Shown one piece after another: positions 47,701 through 61,160 of a stretch of 64,000 bases of DNA. Numbering within the stretch: position 1 is the stretch's first letter; each line of letters starts with the position of its first letter. The DNA is from Datnioides undecimradiatus (taxonomy: Eukaryota; Chordata; Actinopteri; Lobotiformes; Datnioididae). A program made the position numbers and the translations under genes. The stretch spans positions 18,879,511-18,943,510 of the forward strand of contig WARS01000029.1 of assembly GCA_008933995.1 (NCBI GenBank), read 5' to 3'. Below the pieces are notes generated by a model. That model did not search any database, was not told the origin of the DNA, and worked only from the letters and a program-made list of their open reading frames with translations.

Positions 47701-50269
47701 TACGGTCGGACCACAGCTCTGCAAGGAAAAGAGATTTTAAGGAATCCATCTTCCTCGTACAATAGGAACCTGTTCAACTCAAAGCCAGCGTTCAACACCG
47801 AACCGTAGTGATGCCGCATGCAGCATGTAATGGGCTTAATGTTTTCAGACATTTGCAGAAAACCCCCGGCAGTGAAGCGCAGCCATATCTGACCGTCGAC
47901 TTCCACGTTCTGCCTCTAAACTAAATGCAAACCTCGAAGACATCACAGCCAAGCTAATCAACTCTCCGTTCAGCAGCATCATTACCAGAGAAAAACACCA
48001 ACCAAAAGAGACCCAAAGACAAAGATGTTTATCTTTGTGAGGGGAAAAAAAGAAAATAGCTTATTGATGTAAACACAAACAGAAAAAGAAGAGGAGCTAA
48101 ATGAGCGTGTTAATGGCAAAGATACAATGTGAACGGCACAAGTGATGGATGGCGTTGCTTCTTTGTCACTGAACCCATACTTGTCCCTCATTGTTACACA
48201 TGCACACAAAAGAGACAGGCCAATGAGCTTCACGCCAGCATGTGTTATCTTCATTACTGGACAGTGCAGTGACCATAACAAAGGCAGCCACTGAAAGGCT
48301 GGGATTCCCTGGATAAACCCCGCCATTGTGTTCCCGGATCCCTGGTTCCGCAGCGCTGCCGAATTAGCGCACATACCTCTGGACTTGTGGTTCGCTCGGG
48401 ACTGGTGGCGTCATGTGGAAGCGGCTGGTTGGACGGATTGATGCCTGCGGATTCACTAACACTGACTGGCAGACGGCTTCATCTGCCTGTCTGTGGGTGC
48501 ATATGTAAATGAGTGCATCTGTGTGCCTGTCTGCCACACTGAAAGTCTGGCTGGGGATTCAATTCAGAGCCGAGATAAAAATTAACGGCAGAAACTGAAA
48601 CTAGCCTCAAACTTTGCCCACATTCAGTATCGAAAAAGCAAAGTTTTTCCAAAAGTCAATTGCCTCTCTGACCTGCATTGTGAATAGTTTTTAGATCTTC
48701 AACGTGTGCTCTTGAGGGAAGAACTACTGTGAAGCTTAACTTCTTCTCTGCTGGCCTGCGATCTGAAAGGAGTTGTGGATATAAATAATAATTAGTTGAT
48801 TAAAACTGATGACACAACCCTCCGCCTAAGGCCACTGAAGAGACTGGCAGTGGAAATGGATCACGTAAGATAGAAAGTGATAATGAGAAATAAATAATTA
48901 AAACTCATCGGGCTATGAATTTGCATATGGATTTTGTTTGCCCCCCGTTCTGATGAAACAGAGAGATATCCACTGTATTAAAATTAAACACGGGCAGCGG
49001 ACGGGCAAGTTTAATGACCAAGTACACACCATCATTTATCAGAGGCCTCTGGCAACAGGTGAGTTCAAACATTTTGGATGTGAAGCCCCCAAAATTTAAA
49101 TCAAACATCAACAGAGCTGGAACGTGAACGTGCCAGTTTTTGCCGCCAACTCATAATCCGCTCTGATAATGAGATTTTATCCAGTGCTGGAAAACCCAGC
49201 AGATAGTAATGTGAGTGTGGAGACTGATAATGATGGATGCTTAACTTTTTGAACACGGGCCACGGGTCAGCTAACAAGCTGCTGGTAGACTGCCTCCACT
49301 TTGCTAATGGCGAGGGAAGGACATGAGGAAGGAAAAGGGAAGGGAAGGAGGCATTGAGAGGCTGGGAGGCAGTAAAATGTGCGAAGGAGGCACAGATCAA
49401 AAGGACGAAGAGAGGATTAGATCATTTTTGAGCAGATATCTTGGCAGTAAAAAACATTATGGTTAGATAAAAAAGAAAAAAAGAACACATCAGGAGAGCA
49501 GGGAGGAGCGAAGGAAAGAAGGACAGATAGGAAGCAACAGAGGTGCTCTGCTCGTGTGTCTCGGGAGGGTGGGTGTTTAAGAAAAAAAATCGTCATTAGC
49601 CGCGGAGCTGAAGCAACAGCCCAGAGCAAAGCCACAAATGGAGACTCGGAGGTATGTACACACACAGCGGGACACGCTTAAACACACACATTAACACAGA
49701 TATTTCTGCACTGCAGGACAGACACCGGCAGACACATAAACACTCCCATCAGTATGACCTAATAAGTCCAACAGCGGAGGCCGGCTCAGTGAACTGATAT
49801 GGTCATGAGGTGCAGATGCATGCCAAAGCTGTTCCGAGCAGTATGTTTCAATTAGAGTAGAGGTCGGAGAAGAGCCAGGAGAGGTTCCACTAACTAGTTA
49901 CCACACAAACAGTGAGAAAAACACCCCCCCGGAGAATTATGAGACAGACAGAGGGCAACAGTTTATCATGGCGAGCAAGAAAATGCATAGTATGAGTAAA
50001 TTACCATGGGGTCATTTACTAATGTGTTATCTTTGGTGCAATTAACACTTTCATCCCAGGAGAAGCCAGTTACACACACCTCAATGAGAAGGATTCTGTA
50101 CTAACCTAATCACATTTACAAACACTGATACAGAGGTGAGACTTATTAAGATGGCTGTTATCCAGAATTAAGTCTGCATTATTACAAACAAGGGGCAAGA
50201 TGTTAGACGAAGGTGGGAGATGGTGTAGGGAAGTAGAAATGATGCTACTGGGTCGCCTCTTATGACTCT

Positions 50270-50860
50270 CAGAAGAACTAGTAGCTGTCTATTATCTTCA
50301 TATAATGGCTTTTCTCTTGGTTGCCTCCAGTAGTGTGTTTATAGTTTAGAGCTTTTATCCAATCACATTTCAGACATCATGTGTTGCTAGGGTCCAAGAA
50401 ATCTGCCTTGAGGCCTTCAGAATCATCAGTGCGGGCGTCTGTAGCTTAAAATAAATGGCAATGAAACTGTTGCTTTAACCAATCAGATTTCGAGTTGGCG
50501 ACACCGGGGCCATCTAGTGGGCACATAGTAACGTCGGCATTTTCACGTCCTTTGATTGGATGGTCAGAGCGCGCACTCGTCAGAGCTAGCAAACCGTATC
50601 TTTAGTGAACTTCACAAGATAAAAATAAACTAAAATAGATTCCTCTTGATTCATTTGTTGTTTTTTCAGTCGACAATGGCTGAAGGTATTCAATGACAAT
50701 ACTTGTCTGTGATGCGACGCTCTGTTATACTGCGTTTCGTTGGATCGTTATAATATTGATCATTTCTAATAGCTGTGGCGACACAATGATGGTATTATGA
50801 GGTGGATTCATTCAGGTAGGACACCACTGAAGGCCCAGGTGTGAGATGCACGGCCCACCC
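50270..50860. repeat. possible dispersed repeat
   Basis: The mix of CCAATCACATTTCA, CCAATCAGATTTCGAGTTGG, GGGGCCATCTAGTGGGC and GTCGACAATGGCTGAAGG has the look of a teleost interspersed element. I cannot name it or find its ends. Confidence 0.3.
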
Positions 50861-53800
50861 CTGGTCAAAATCCAGGTTATCAGTCTAATCAAAGACAGGA
50901 AACAAGTACACAGAGACACGCATGGGACAGGACCTTTCAAAATAAAACAGGAAATGAGCAACTGCAGAAATATCTCTATCTGTATTACACAGTTATCCAC
51001 CAGGTCACAATTTCCATGAAAACAAACCAAAGTCGTTCAGATTATAGGGTCCAATCATTTCATTTCATCAGACGAATCATGATAACAGACTGCAGTCAAA
51101 CTCACAAATGAACAGATCAAACCTATGAAAATAAAAGCAGAGAAGGCTAACAATGTTTTAAATTAACGCAAGTCGCAGCTCGGGACTCTCGTGTCTTATA
51201 ACCTGACGCAAACAGTTCCAGTTCCCAAGTACACGGGAACACAAACAAACAGACTCTCACACTCCCAAGTGACAACCTTAATACTCAGAAAATGTCCTGT
51301 GCGTGCTCGACTGTGTTTTTTGTGGCTGCGTGTGATACGCTCAGCTCAGGGAATATGCGCGCATTTCACACCAATTATAAAAATCTCTCCGCACACGATA
51401 AAACCACGTAGCCGTTTTCTGCTCCTCGGGGGAATTATGCCATTTTTTTGAGCCATACCTCCTCGACAGCAGCGTCTGACCCATATGGGATCCTTAAATA
51501 GCAGCTATTTTACTTAAGCTCTTTGTTTTAGCTTAATTTTGTTGCTGTGTGTACCAGAATGAGTTTATGTCGAAGAATTATAGACTGAAGATTCCTGTGA
51601 AACCTAGAGTACGACAGTAAAACCCAACCACCTGTAAATTACCAGAAAAAAACAATAATATTTCCATGCTGGGCCACATATTCTCTAATAAATCCTTAAT
51701 CCCATAAACTCTGACATATTGCAGAAGACTCATTTACTAAAGACACCAAAACCTTTGCAGTGACAAGCCTTAAAACAAAGTTCACAGCAGGCACTTCCCC
51801 TTTGTATGATGAAAATTTCACTGTGTCTTTATTACAGAGCCCCGAGGCTGATAACAACAGCAGTAAGATATATTAAACCAATATAAAACTAATTTCACAT
51901 TTTAAGCTAATTTGACTGATAAACTGTTGCGTTCTGGGTCGCAGTGACAAAACACCGCTTCTTTGGAGTGTTGTGATATGAAAAGAATCAGCTAAACTAA
52001 TCATGAGTGGGGTTAAATAAAGGATTAGCAACAAGGCAGGAGGATGCGTTGGTTAAAAAAAACTCATCGTGAACATTTGTATGACTTAACCTTGCGGGGA
52101 AAAGTGAGTGAACCTGCCGACCTGTTGATCCCCTCCCTTGTTTGAGCTGAACAAATGACATCAAAGCCAGCGTCGTCCCGTAAGAGATCTGAACAGATTA
52201 CGTAGCCGGGCTAAAGCTAATTCCTGGCTAATTCTCTGCTGAGAGCTCTGCAACAACATTAGCCTGAGATTGATTATGCTCCCTCTGTTCATCCTGGTCT
52301 CCCGCTCTCACCACCTGCTGATACAGCGAGCCAAAGTGCCGCATCACGTCTGGGTTAGCTGCTGTTCCTCGCGAGGGAACGAATGGGCAAAGCATTTTTT
52401 TATGGCCTGGACTCTGCCCACAGCCAATGTTTCCTGTCAAAAACTCACTTTCATCACCTGCTGATGCCGAGAACACTCAGTGTATTGTATTTTTCCAGGT
52501 TTCTGTTATTTTTTATTTATTTCCTTCATTTTATGAAGCATGATATTTCAGCTTTATGTCTCTATTTTGTTACAGGATAAGCAAAGCAAAGGAATTAAAA
52601 CAATGAATATTTTGCCAGCATTCAACATTTATGGCTCTCAAGATGTATTATTGAACAAATACCGGCAAAATAATCATCATTTTATCTCTACATGCAGTTG
52701 TATCAATGAGTAGATATCTGTTTGTCTTAGCATATGTTGAGAAAAGCCTAAGGCTAGCTTGAATATGGGGCAGGACTACAGCTTGCTCTATAAATGTTTC
52801 ATTCCCATAACAGCTCAGTGGTCTTACTATTCAAGGGACATTAGCGGGCAAGTGTGTATATCTGTGTGTCAGAGCTAAAGAAGCAAATGTTTGACATTTC
52901 CAAGTGTTGTTTAGCCACTCTCCATCAGCAGCCGATGCTACACAAAAGCAATTTAGACACGAGAGGCTTTGAAATGTGCTTCCCATGGGACGTTCGCTGC
53001 TCCGCAGATGCAGCGGCGGTGGCGACAACAGCGGGCTCGTCGAAATAAACAGAAAAAGTGCTCCGCGGTTAGCGTTTGCAGCAACGGCAGCGATCGCCCC
53101 CAACGGCGACACTAAATGGCCTCAAAATTCATAGAGGAGGACGCCACAGTGCTGCACACATGGCGTCTCGCAGGGAGCAGTGATCTAAAGGATGAATCAG
53201 AGGAGGAGAGATGAAAGCAACATCAGAGTAACAAAGTGAAGGAATTCTCTCATATTCACACTTTTGGAAATTAACAGAACATGACAAAGAACATTTTCGA
53301 CAACTTACAACATTTTACAACTTTCTGTTTTCACTGTTGCACCAGTTTTTGGGGTTTTTTTTTTCAGTTTCACAACATTCAAATTACCGTTCACACTCCA
53401 GTGGAAATCGTCACAGCAACACGCAGTGAACCTCTACACACACGCACAAACACACGGTGAATCTCCAAAACACAAGTTTGGCATTTTTTGGCTTTTCTAA
53501 ACAATGCAAAATGTACACATATAGGTAGTCCCATTACTGTACCCCAAGATCTGGGCTTTCCGAGGTTTGAATTCTAAACTTATCAACACATCTCGGCTCT
53601 TTCCCCTGAAACTGTTCAACAGATTCAAATTTTCCAACCACGGCAGGAAGCGCAGACAGAAAGAAACATAAAATCTTGACACTTTTTTATAAGCTGTGGG
53701 ACTGGAGACGCAGAAAAGGTGAAAGAGACAAAGAGACAAAAAGACGGGGGGGGAAAGAGGAAGGAGAGGGTGAGTCAGACTGTAAACACTTGGTTGGGGC

Positions 53801-53866
53801 GATGTTATCCAGCTGTCATGAAAACTGATCCAGTGGCTGGTTCAAGTTCAAGCCCACAGCAGTGTC

Positions 53867-54166
53867 ACGCGCGCGCACACACACACACACGCACACACAT
53901 GCACATGACCACCAATATTCACGCGCAGAAACACAGCTGTACATTTGTTATGGCACACTGAACGCACACACACACACACAGAGGCATGTATACATCAGCT
54001 CAGACACACATATGTACACTAAGAAGTTGAGGCCTGTGTTTGGGGTTAGTGACGAGGTGACAAGCCGGGCGGGGGAGTTACCGGATCAAGGCAAAATATT
54101 CAATCCTTTAGCACGCACACGCTCACACACGCACACACACACATTCACACACACACACACACAAAC
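53867..54166. repeat. cluster of CA microsatellites
   Basis: CA runs at about 53875-53903, 53965-53981 and 54120-54164, separated by unique sequence. Confidence 0.85.
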
Positions 54167-54249
54167 ATAACCACACACTAAGTGTAAAGCTACAGAGGCT
54201 TGAAATCAATCTTCCACACCTCTAACTGAAGCAGTCGGGGATCTCCCAC

Positions 54250-54261
54250 CACACACACACA

Positions 54262-54310
<49 letters not shown>
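54250..54310. repeat. (CA)n microsatellite, about 60 bases
   Basis: The longest nearly pure CA run in the window, with one GA interruption. Confidence 0.95.
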
Positions 54311-54317
<7 letters not shown>

Positions 54318-54344
54318 GACGTCTACCAGCCCAGGGAACAGTGT

Positions 54345-54368
54345 CCTGCCTGCCTGCCTGCCTGCCTG
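54345..54368. repeat. (CCTG)6 tetranucleotide repeat
   Basis: Six exact CCTG units on the plus strand, 35 bases from the long CA run. The two together form a compound locus. The transcript carries CAGG. Confidence 0.95.
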
Positions 54369-54824
54369 GTGAAACAGCACCTTAAACAACCTAATTTGTA
54401 CTTGTTTTAGTAGGGTGAAAGAGTTAACGAGCAGTGTCACTAAGTTTAACTATTGCTCCAGCAGGAGCATCGACTCAACAGAAAAGAGAGCGCCAACAGC
54501 AGCTTCGGCAGAGCCAACGGATCGAAAAAGCAAACAAATCCCAATCAAGCTGAAGGTGCAAGGGCATAAAGTGTTTTCTGCATGTAGCTACAACAAGTTA
54601 TAAAATAGCGTAAAATTGTGTTTTTGCTTGTCTTTTCTATTTGAAAATGCTCTGCTATGCTGATAAATCTGGTTATGGTGGCTCTGTGTTGTACAGGTGG
54701 CTTCCTTCTACTCACATCAGTGCTAATCAGAGGGTGGAGTCTTGGTAATAGTAACGTTGAAGGAATATAAAGTTTTAATGTTGCTACAGTAAACTAAGTT
54801 GGGTTATCTTCGGACAGAGTCGGG

Positions 54825-54900
54825 CTAGCTGTTTCTAGAGTTCCCACTTTTTATGCTAAGCCTAGATTAAGCCTCTAACCTAGGTTAACAGGTAGCAATG
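54825..54900. mobile_element. fragment of the GCTTAGC repeat seen at 5985
   Basis: GGGCTAGCTGTTTCTAGAG followed by ACTTTTTATGCTAAGCC is a decayed reverse-orientation match to the words at 5985-6085. Confidence 0.4.
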
Positions 54901-56837
54901 GTCTGGGATCAAATACCTATGTTGTCTTTGCACGGTTGTCTGAAACAAAACATCAGTACTCTACCATGTCTGTGAGCTTTAACCATATTTTGAATTTCAC
55001 AGAGTTTAACCTGCTAATCTGGTGATTAGTCAACCGAACTTCCTACCAAATGATGCTGGGAATTCACACTTTCAAGCTCCTACTCTTGCCTTGGAGCAGC
55101 CGCACCTCTTCTGAAATGTTTAACAGGGTCCAGGACGACATTACCTGGGAAGATCATTTAAAAGAAAAGCTTCTCTTGCAAAGCATCTTTTACCCGAGGT
55201 CCTCAGCAAGATGCATGTAAGTTCAGCTTTTCCTTCATTGATTCAAAGGGCTAATATTGAGGCTCCCAGACGTTGCCACATGAGGCTGTCAAGTCCTTGA
55301 AAACGAAACGAGTGGTGCTTCACTGAAGAAGAAAGAGACGGAGGAACAAAAGAGGAGGGTGGGGGAGTGAGGGGGAGAGGAAGAGGCCGAGGCGGGTGAC
55401 GGTGACGGGTGGTGGCGGCGACTGAGGCGGAGATAAAGAGCATATAAATAAACAGACGAACCTGGTGCCACTGCTAGCATCGCTTTGCGTTTGTTTGGAT
55501 CAATTTAACTTTTCCTGTAACAGCCACTAATGTGCTCAATGCCGGATTCTCATTTTGTCCAGCCCACCTCAATACCTCACAACCCAACACCCATTGCCAC
55601 CGCGGCGGCCTAATTAGCAGAGTAACGTGGCCGCCGGCCCGATCAGGGCCTGTGTTTCATCAGGCTCTGAAACCCCATTAACCTTTTGGACAGGCTGGTG
55701 CTTTGATATCTCAGCTGTTTACAGCTCCCCTCTACTTTCTAAAAGCGTTATGTTTCAGGTGCTTGGCTGACTGCACGTACTAAATATAGGCACTATGTAA
55801 GATTTCCCTGGAAAGGGACACACTCTAGGGGCGGGAGGTCTCCTCTGTGTGTGCGTGTGTCTTCTTGTATTTCCGGACTTATGAGGACTCAATGTACCCA
55901 GAAGGTGAAGATGTTGAAAACCTTTTTAAATTCTTTTTGTTATATTTAAGTAATAAACAGGTAGGACTTCGGTTAAGGATTAAAACTATAATTAAGATTG
56001 CGCCTAAAATATGGTTAATTCAGGATTGGTGATTGCATTTACCGTGTATGAGTCTGTACAAATGCATACATGTGTATGTTTGTATGATGCACACATCATT
56101 TGTGCAAAAACAGTTTTTTTTTTTAAACCGATAACAGTCAATTTTAACTCAAACACCAAACTTGTGTGTTTGAAACGTCTCTGGGTTACAGCCACAGGCA
56201 CTGACCCTGTCGCTGACTCCTCTAATGCTCAGGCCACCTTTGAATTCTGCGATCAGTTTGACTAGTATGTCTGACGGCAGACACCGCGCCAGCCTAACAA
56301 AGAGATTCATCCTCTAACTTCAGCTCCAAGGGCAGTTCAATTCCCCTCAGTGAAAGGAAAGACATGGCTCAAACACTCAAACCAGGACTAAATAATAAAA
56401 AAAAAACCTTTAAGCTGGCACAGCCAAATATTACAAATCACAAAGGCACCCACAATCCTTAGACCGTCTACTCAGAAGGTCAAACTCACCACAGTCCTCT
56501 GCTCTCGTGTTCAATAAACAAGCACAAACTAATGCAGTGTAACACAACAGCTCGGAATAAATCCCATTGTTATTGAGGTTGTAACGGCCAGTTTTAGTTG
56601 AAACAGTTCTGCCATCTAAGTTTATTTTATGTAATTCTAATACTGAAATTTAGATTAAATGGAATTTATTTAAGTCATTTCAAAGTCAAATTAGTTTTTT
56701 GGAATAAGGTTTGGGTTTGTGGTTGGATGTTTAGCTGTGGTAGGGTTAGAGTTAGCGTATGTACGGTCCCCACATGTGTAGGTGCAAAGGCATGTGTGTA
56801 TGTGTGTGCTGTGGGTCTGGTTAGGTAAAGGTTTTAC

Positions 56838-56904
56838 CTGTGCCTTTGTTACGGTCCACGAAGCAGTACTTCAGTTCATATTCTTTCAGAATTTCATGGA
56901 CTTC
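56838..56904 (-). CDS. raver2: raver2-like exon 2 (RRM1, middle)
   Basis: Phase 0 in, phase 1 out (67 bases, residues 1-22 plus one base). The acceptor is ctctttacag before GAA GTC CAT; the donor is gtaaaa after GGC ACA G. It encodes EVHEILKEYELKYCFVDRNK and GT. The helix and strand of RRM1 match EVHDLLKDYDLKYCYVDRNK-type raver sequence. The preceding exon should end in a complete codon and carry the RRM1 RNP2 strand; it was not found in the window. Confidence 0.96.
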
Positions 56905-58957
56905 CTGTAAAGAGACAGAAGAGACACACACACGCAAGAGTTGAGCCAAAAGATCAACAAAATCCAAATATTCAGAAGCTGCAGAAGTCTGACCGACCGT
57001 AATTTAACTAATCCGCTGTTTGCTTAATCAATTCATTACTTGGTCTCAAATCAAACATCTTTAAATTGCTTTTTGGGTGTGATTAGTATAACTATTTGTG
57101 ATTTCTGTCTCTGATAATTAATTAAATTTGCTGCGAATGAATTCATTTTTGATAAATCAAGCGATCCCACAATCACTGAACGATTTTAATAAAAGGCAAA
57201 ATGCATCAACTTCGCCGAAAAGGATTTACTTTCCAGTGAAATGTGACGTAACTGTCAGCGGGGTTCAGTCAGGGGTTTAGAACAGATCAAACTATAAACA
57301 AGGAGCTAACTCAGGACAGTGACATCGAAACAGCCAGACAGCCTGCAATATCTGACAGTAGTAAATAGTCTCTACAAAGTGAATTTAGATAAACCTTGTG
57401 AAATGGATTTTTGCCCATCGCGCTTATGAAACCTTATTTTTAAACATCTGAGCAAACTCTTTTCCTCCACGATAAACTCTCTGATGGCAGACTTCCCCGA
57501 GTGCAGTAATTTGTCTCAAAAGGGTAATTACGCTTTTTTCTCAAAGTGTCTTTTTAAAGATGAAAAGCTTTCGTTCTCCTGTCAGGTTTATAATCACAGC
57601 AGCCCACCACGCTGCACTCAAATACACATGAGATAAGTGCGCGCGCACACACACACACACACACATTCAGCTGCATATCAAAGTAATAAATCTGTAATTT
57701 ATCTTTTAAAGCAGAGTGCGGTCCACTCTCCTGAGGAAATGTTTTATATTGTCTCTTTAGTGAGAGTATATGATGAAGTGAGACAGGTATGGGAGCGAAG
57801 AGAGAGATGCAGTCGCACAGCGAGACATCCTCACACCCTGCCCGAGTGTGTTGTGAACTCACTGCACACTGCTAACCCTCTGTTAGCCTCAGCATCCTCC
57901 TGATGGGTTTCACTGCTACGTAGCCACGCCGAGTGTCTACTGCGCTCAAAGTAAACGACAGCGCAAACTGTTCAAAGCCTGGCAACCTCGCGGATCGAGT
58001 CACAGTCGAACCTGTCCAGGAGCGCAACAGCTCCGGATCGAACGGGAACACAGTGTAGGCGGTGAGACCGCTAACAGCGAGCAACAAAACAACAAAAATA
58101 AAACAACCAGAGCACTAAAACATCCTGTGAGCCACGGTCTAAACTCCGTGGCAGCAGAAAGGTCACTTCAGCATAAAGCAATTATTGCTAAGTGGCATCA
58201 GAGACAAGATGTAATGGAAAGTCTGCAGGATGATGCACATCAGGTTGGACTTTCAAACCGTTTCAGACGCACTGAACTTCCCATGATCGCGTAAAATGTG
58301 GAGACTCTCTCTGCCTCCATTTTCCACTGCCTCCCGCCGTGTTTCTGTCCATTTTCATCCGAACTTTTCGAACACACTGAATAAATGTGAATTTGTATCT
58401 CCAAGAGCTGGCTTGAAGCACATACAGAGGTTTTTACGAACGGGCCTGCTCGTGAATAAAAAGGAACCAACCAAGAGGAAATGGCCTCTAAAGAGCTGTC
58501 AGGCGCTGGGGAGGATGCAACCGTTGCGTTTTGTCAGCCGCGAGCCGACGCCGGCCACGTTTCATGCATCCATTCAAAATGAAAACAAAGAAGCACACTT
58601 TGCATGATTGTAAAACTCATGGTGATAAAAGCACCGCCTTTTACACGGGAGTGAAAGCAGGCTTGACATTTCGGGGGGGAGGTCGCGTGGACGGAAAACA
58701 TTTCCAATCCTCTTTATCACAACAACAATAAAAGATCTAGCTCGAGCGGTCATACAACGACTGAGCTGATGAGGCTCTCGAACACGTAACCACTCTGTCT
58801 CTTTTTTCTCTTTCTAACCAGCATCCAGCCCACTCACGTACAGCATGAGCGGGCATGTTCCTTATCAGGGAAGGCCACGCAAGGCAGCCCACACAGAGGG
58901 TCAGCATCGCTCGCCCTTAAAACCAGAGCAGAGAGAGCTGTAATCGCTGAGGGGGAC

Positions 58958-58984
<27 letters not shown>
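58958..58984. repeat. (GA)n repeat, CU in the transcript
   Basis: About 13 GA units on the plus strand; the nascent RNA carries UCUCUC, a PTB-type motif array, in intron 1. Confidence 0.92.
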
Positions 58985-58994
<10 letters not shown>

Positions 58995-60440
58995 AAAAGA
59001 GTTGCTTTGGTTTGGATTTTTACTCAATATCTACCTGTTTCTTGATCCTGCTGCAAGACAGGAAGAACCCATACAGTAAAAATAAAAATCTTTATTTCAT
59101 AAACCTGCAACAAAGTTCTCAGGTTAGTCTCTTAAAAGAAAGCAAAATGTGCCCGTGCAGTAAGAGGATTTCAACCCATTTTCAGTAGAAATCAATTGCT
59201 TCGATGAAATCAGGGAGGGGGGGCGGCACTAGAATAAGCAAAAACAAAACACATGAAACTTGTTTTTGGAAAATACTATTAAAAAAAACAGAAATTCTCA
59301 CTGATACATCGGCAAAGTGAGAAAACAAGATTTTAAGGATTCAGTTACAGCTGTTTTAAGGGTTTTTTCCCAGGCATTATACTGCCAACACACACACTCG
59401 AGCCGTTATAACACAGGGGCTGTAGGCGATTTAACAACAGGGAAAATACAGTGAGAATAAAACAGGATTAAACAATTTCCATCAAAGCATGCCTGTATAA
59501 ATGTGTGAGGATTTAAACAAAGTGATTTAAACTGCCTTTCTCCTTCTTTCATATTTGCCTTATCCCACTGTTTTAGCATCATATTTCTATTTTCTTCACA
59601 TTCCCGCTGTATTAAATGTATTGTATGTAATGTATTATATGTTTTTTTCCTCCTACTTCCTTTATTTGGTCATAATGCATGTTTCTGGGGTTGAAAGTAA
59701 AGCTCTTGTATTAATATAAAGGGAACCTCGCCTCCTAAATGCTAGAGATGATAAGGAAAGAAGACGAGCTACAAAAGAGGAAGTTCCTTTAGAAATCAAA
59801 GAAATCCCAGACCAAAGAAGTTGTACAAAGCTCTTTTTTATCCCCCGCTGAAATACTAGTGACTGTCGTGTTGGACAGGCTGCGGACACCGGCCCTGCAG
59901 ACAACTCGGTGACATTCAGACAAGGTTAAATCGTGCCACGCTGCCGTTGTTCCCTCTCTCTCTGGTGCTGTTTTATCAGCTATTCTGTACTTAAATCGAG
60001 CTGAAAGTTTGGTTCTCTGGCACATTACGAGACATTTAAAGCCTATTTTTAGGAGTCCAAACAGCCCTGCCTCTTTTTTTCCCCAGCCATACAATTTCCC
60101 AGTTGAGCACACCATGCGGCGCTTCTTTTCTTCTTTTTTTTTATAATATTCCAGTTTGTTTCACGCTATTTCCTTTTTAGCGATCTTTTATTTCCACTAC
60201 ATCCCATCACGCTGTTCTACGATGCGCCACTTTGTTTCATTGAGATTCCCGCTACACTATTTCAACAGCTTCCTAATTAACGCTGCTGTAATAGCTAATC
60301 GACGTTCAAGAGTGTCTCGAAACAGCTACTGGGCTCAGGAAGAAAGGAAACAGTGGGACGAGCCTCCTAACGGCTTTGAATTCAAAGACAGAGCAAACTC
60401 TCATACTCAGGCACTGCAAATCAAACTTCCCTGATTTTAC

Positions 60441-60472
60441 AGTACAGAGCTACATTTTGTTAGCTCTGTACT
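60441..60472. repeat. perfect 12-bp inverted repeat, 8-base loop
   Basis: AGTACAGAGCTA at 60441-60452 and its reverse complement at 60461-60472, loop CATTTTGT. Confidence 0.93.
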
Positions 60473-61119
60473 TGCCCCATTGTTAGCCTTGCCCCACTGT
60501 AAGACTTCATACCAAACGGTGATTAGACAGAGAACAGCATGTGGGCAGAAGCAGCTCTACAAGCTGCTATTGTGCTTCCTATTCAAGACCGCTATCCAGT
60601 GTGTTCTTCAATGCCAAGCTGTCCTTTAACGTAGCGCAGCATGCTGTACTGTTCCCTCTGCGTGCTTTGCTTTATGAAGCCGACATTTCCAGCAAGTCCA
60701 GTCAGTACCCCGGCACCTGCCTTACAGGCCTGGGCCGATTTCTGTTCGTGCACATGTGGGAGCACGCATACGCACACTTCCTGTATTACTCTGCAAACTG
60801 CCCCGAGAGGACGGACCTGATAAGGAATGCGACCGCAGCCCGGTCTGACACCTGATAAGATCAAATGGAGCTTATAGGCATCGCATGGGTTCATGAAGGA
60901 ACACGAAATCACAGGCACCACCTAAAGACACCAAGCTGATCATCTGCTTCGCGCACGTCCACATAATAAAACATGCAGCACTCAGCTCCAGACCCACGAA
61001 ACACATCGCTGCCAACCATTATTCACTGAACAAATGGAAACACCACCCACCATTCCGGCCCCCACCGACCTTATGTTATTTAATTTTGAGCTGCTGCTAA
61101 CTGCTGTCCACAAGCTGGC

Positions 61120-61122
<3 letters not shown>

Positions 61123-61158
<36 letters not shown>
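61123..61158. repeat. (CA)18 microsatellite
   Basis: Pure CA run preceded by GCGC. Confidence 0.95.

Positions 61159-61160
<2 letters not shown>

Larger units (their letters stand above)
34076..56837 (-). other. raver2: intron 2 (22.8 kb)
   Basis: Donor gtaaaa, acceptor cctccag. The largest intron in the window. It holds transposon relics (35415, 38825-39125, 44276-44610, 54825-54900), many microsatellites, two perfect hairpins' worth of inverted sequence (one at 47663) and small CpG-rich patches (40220-40330, 52980-53110, 55370-55640). No exon, tRNA or microRNA could be supported; open frames are short or low complexity. Confidence 0.82.

Noticed and set aside
53867-54368. CRISPR-like or satellite array
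   Set aside because: The repeats are di- and tetranucleotide microsatellites without regular spacers; CRISPR arrays do not occur in vertebrate nuclear DNA.
289-56904. Assignment as raver1
   Set aside because: The C-terminus favours RAVER1, but RRM3, the linker after it and exons 7, 8 and 11 fit RAVER2 words much better; kept as a finding, not as the call.
59000-59070. Possible exon 1 around the CTGCAAGACAGG stretch on the minus strand
   Set aside because: Translation does not give an RRM1 RNP2 strand and there is no donor in phase 0 after a conserved codon.
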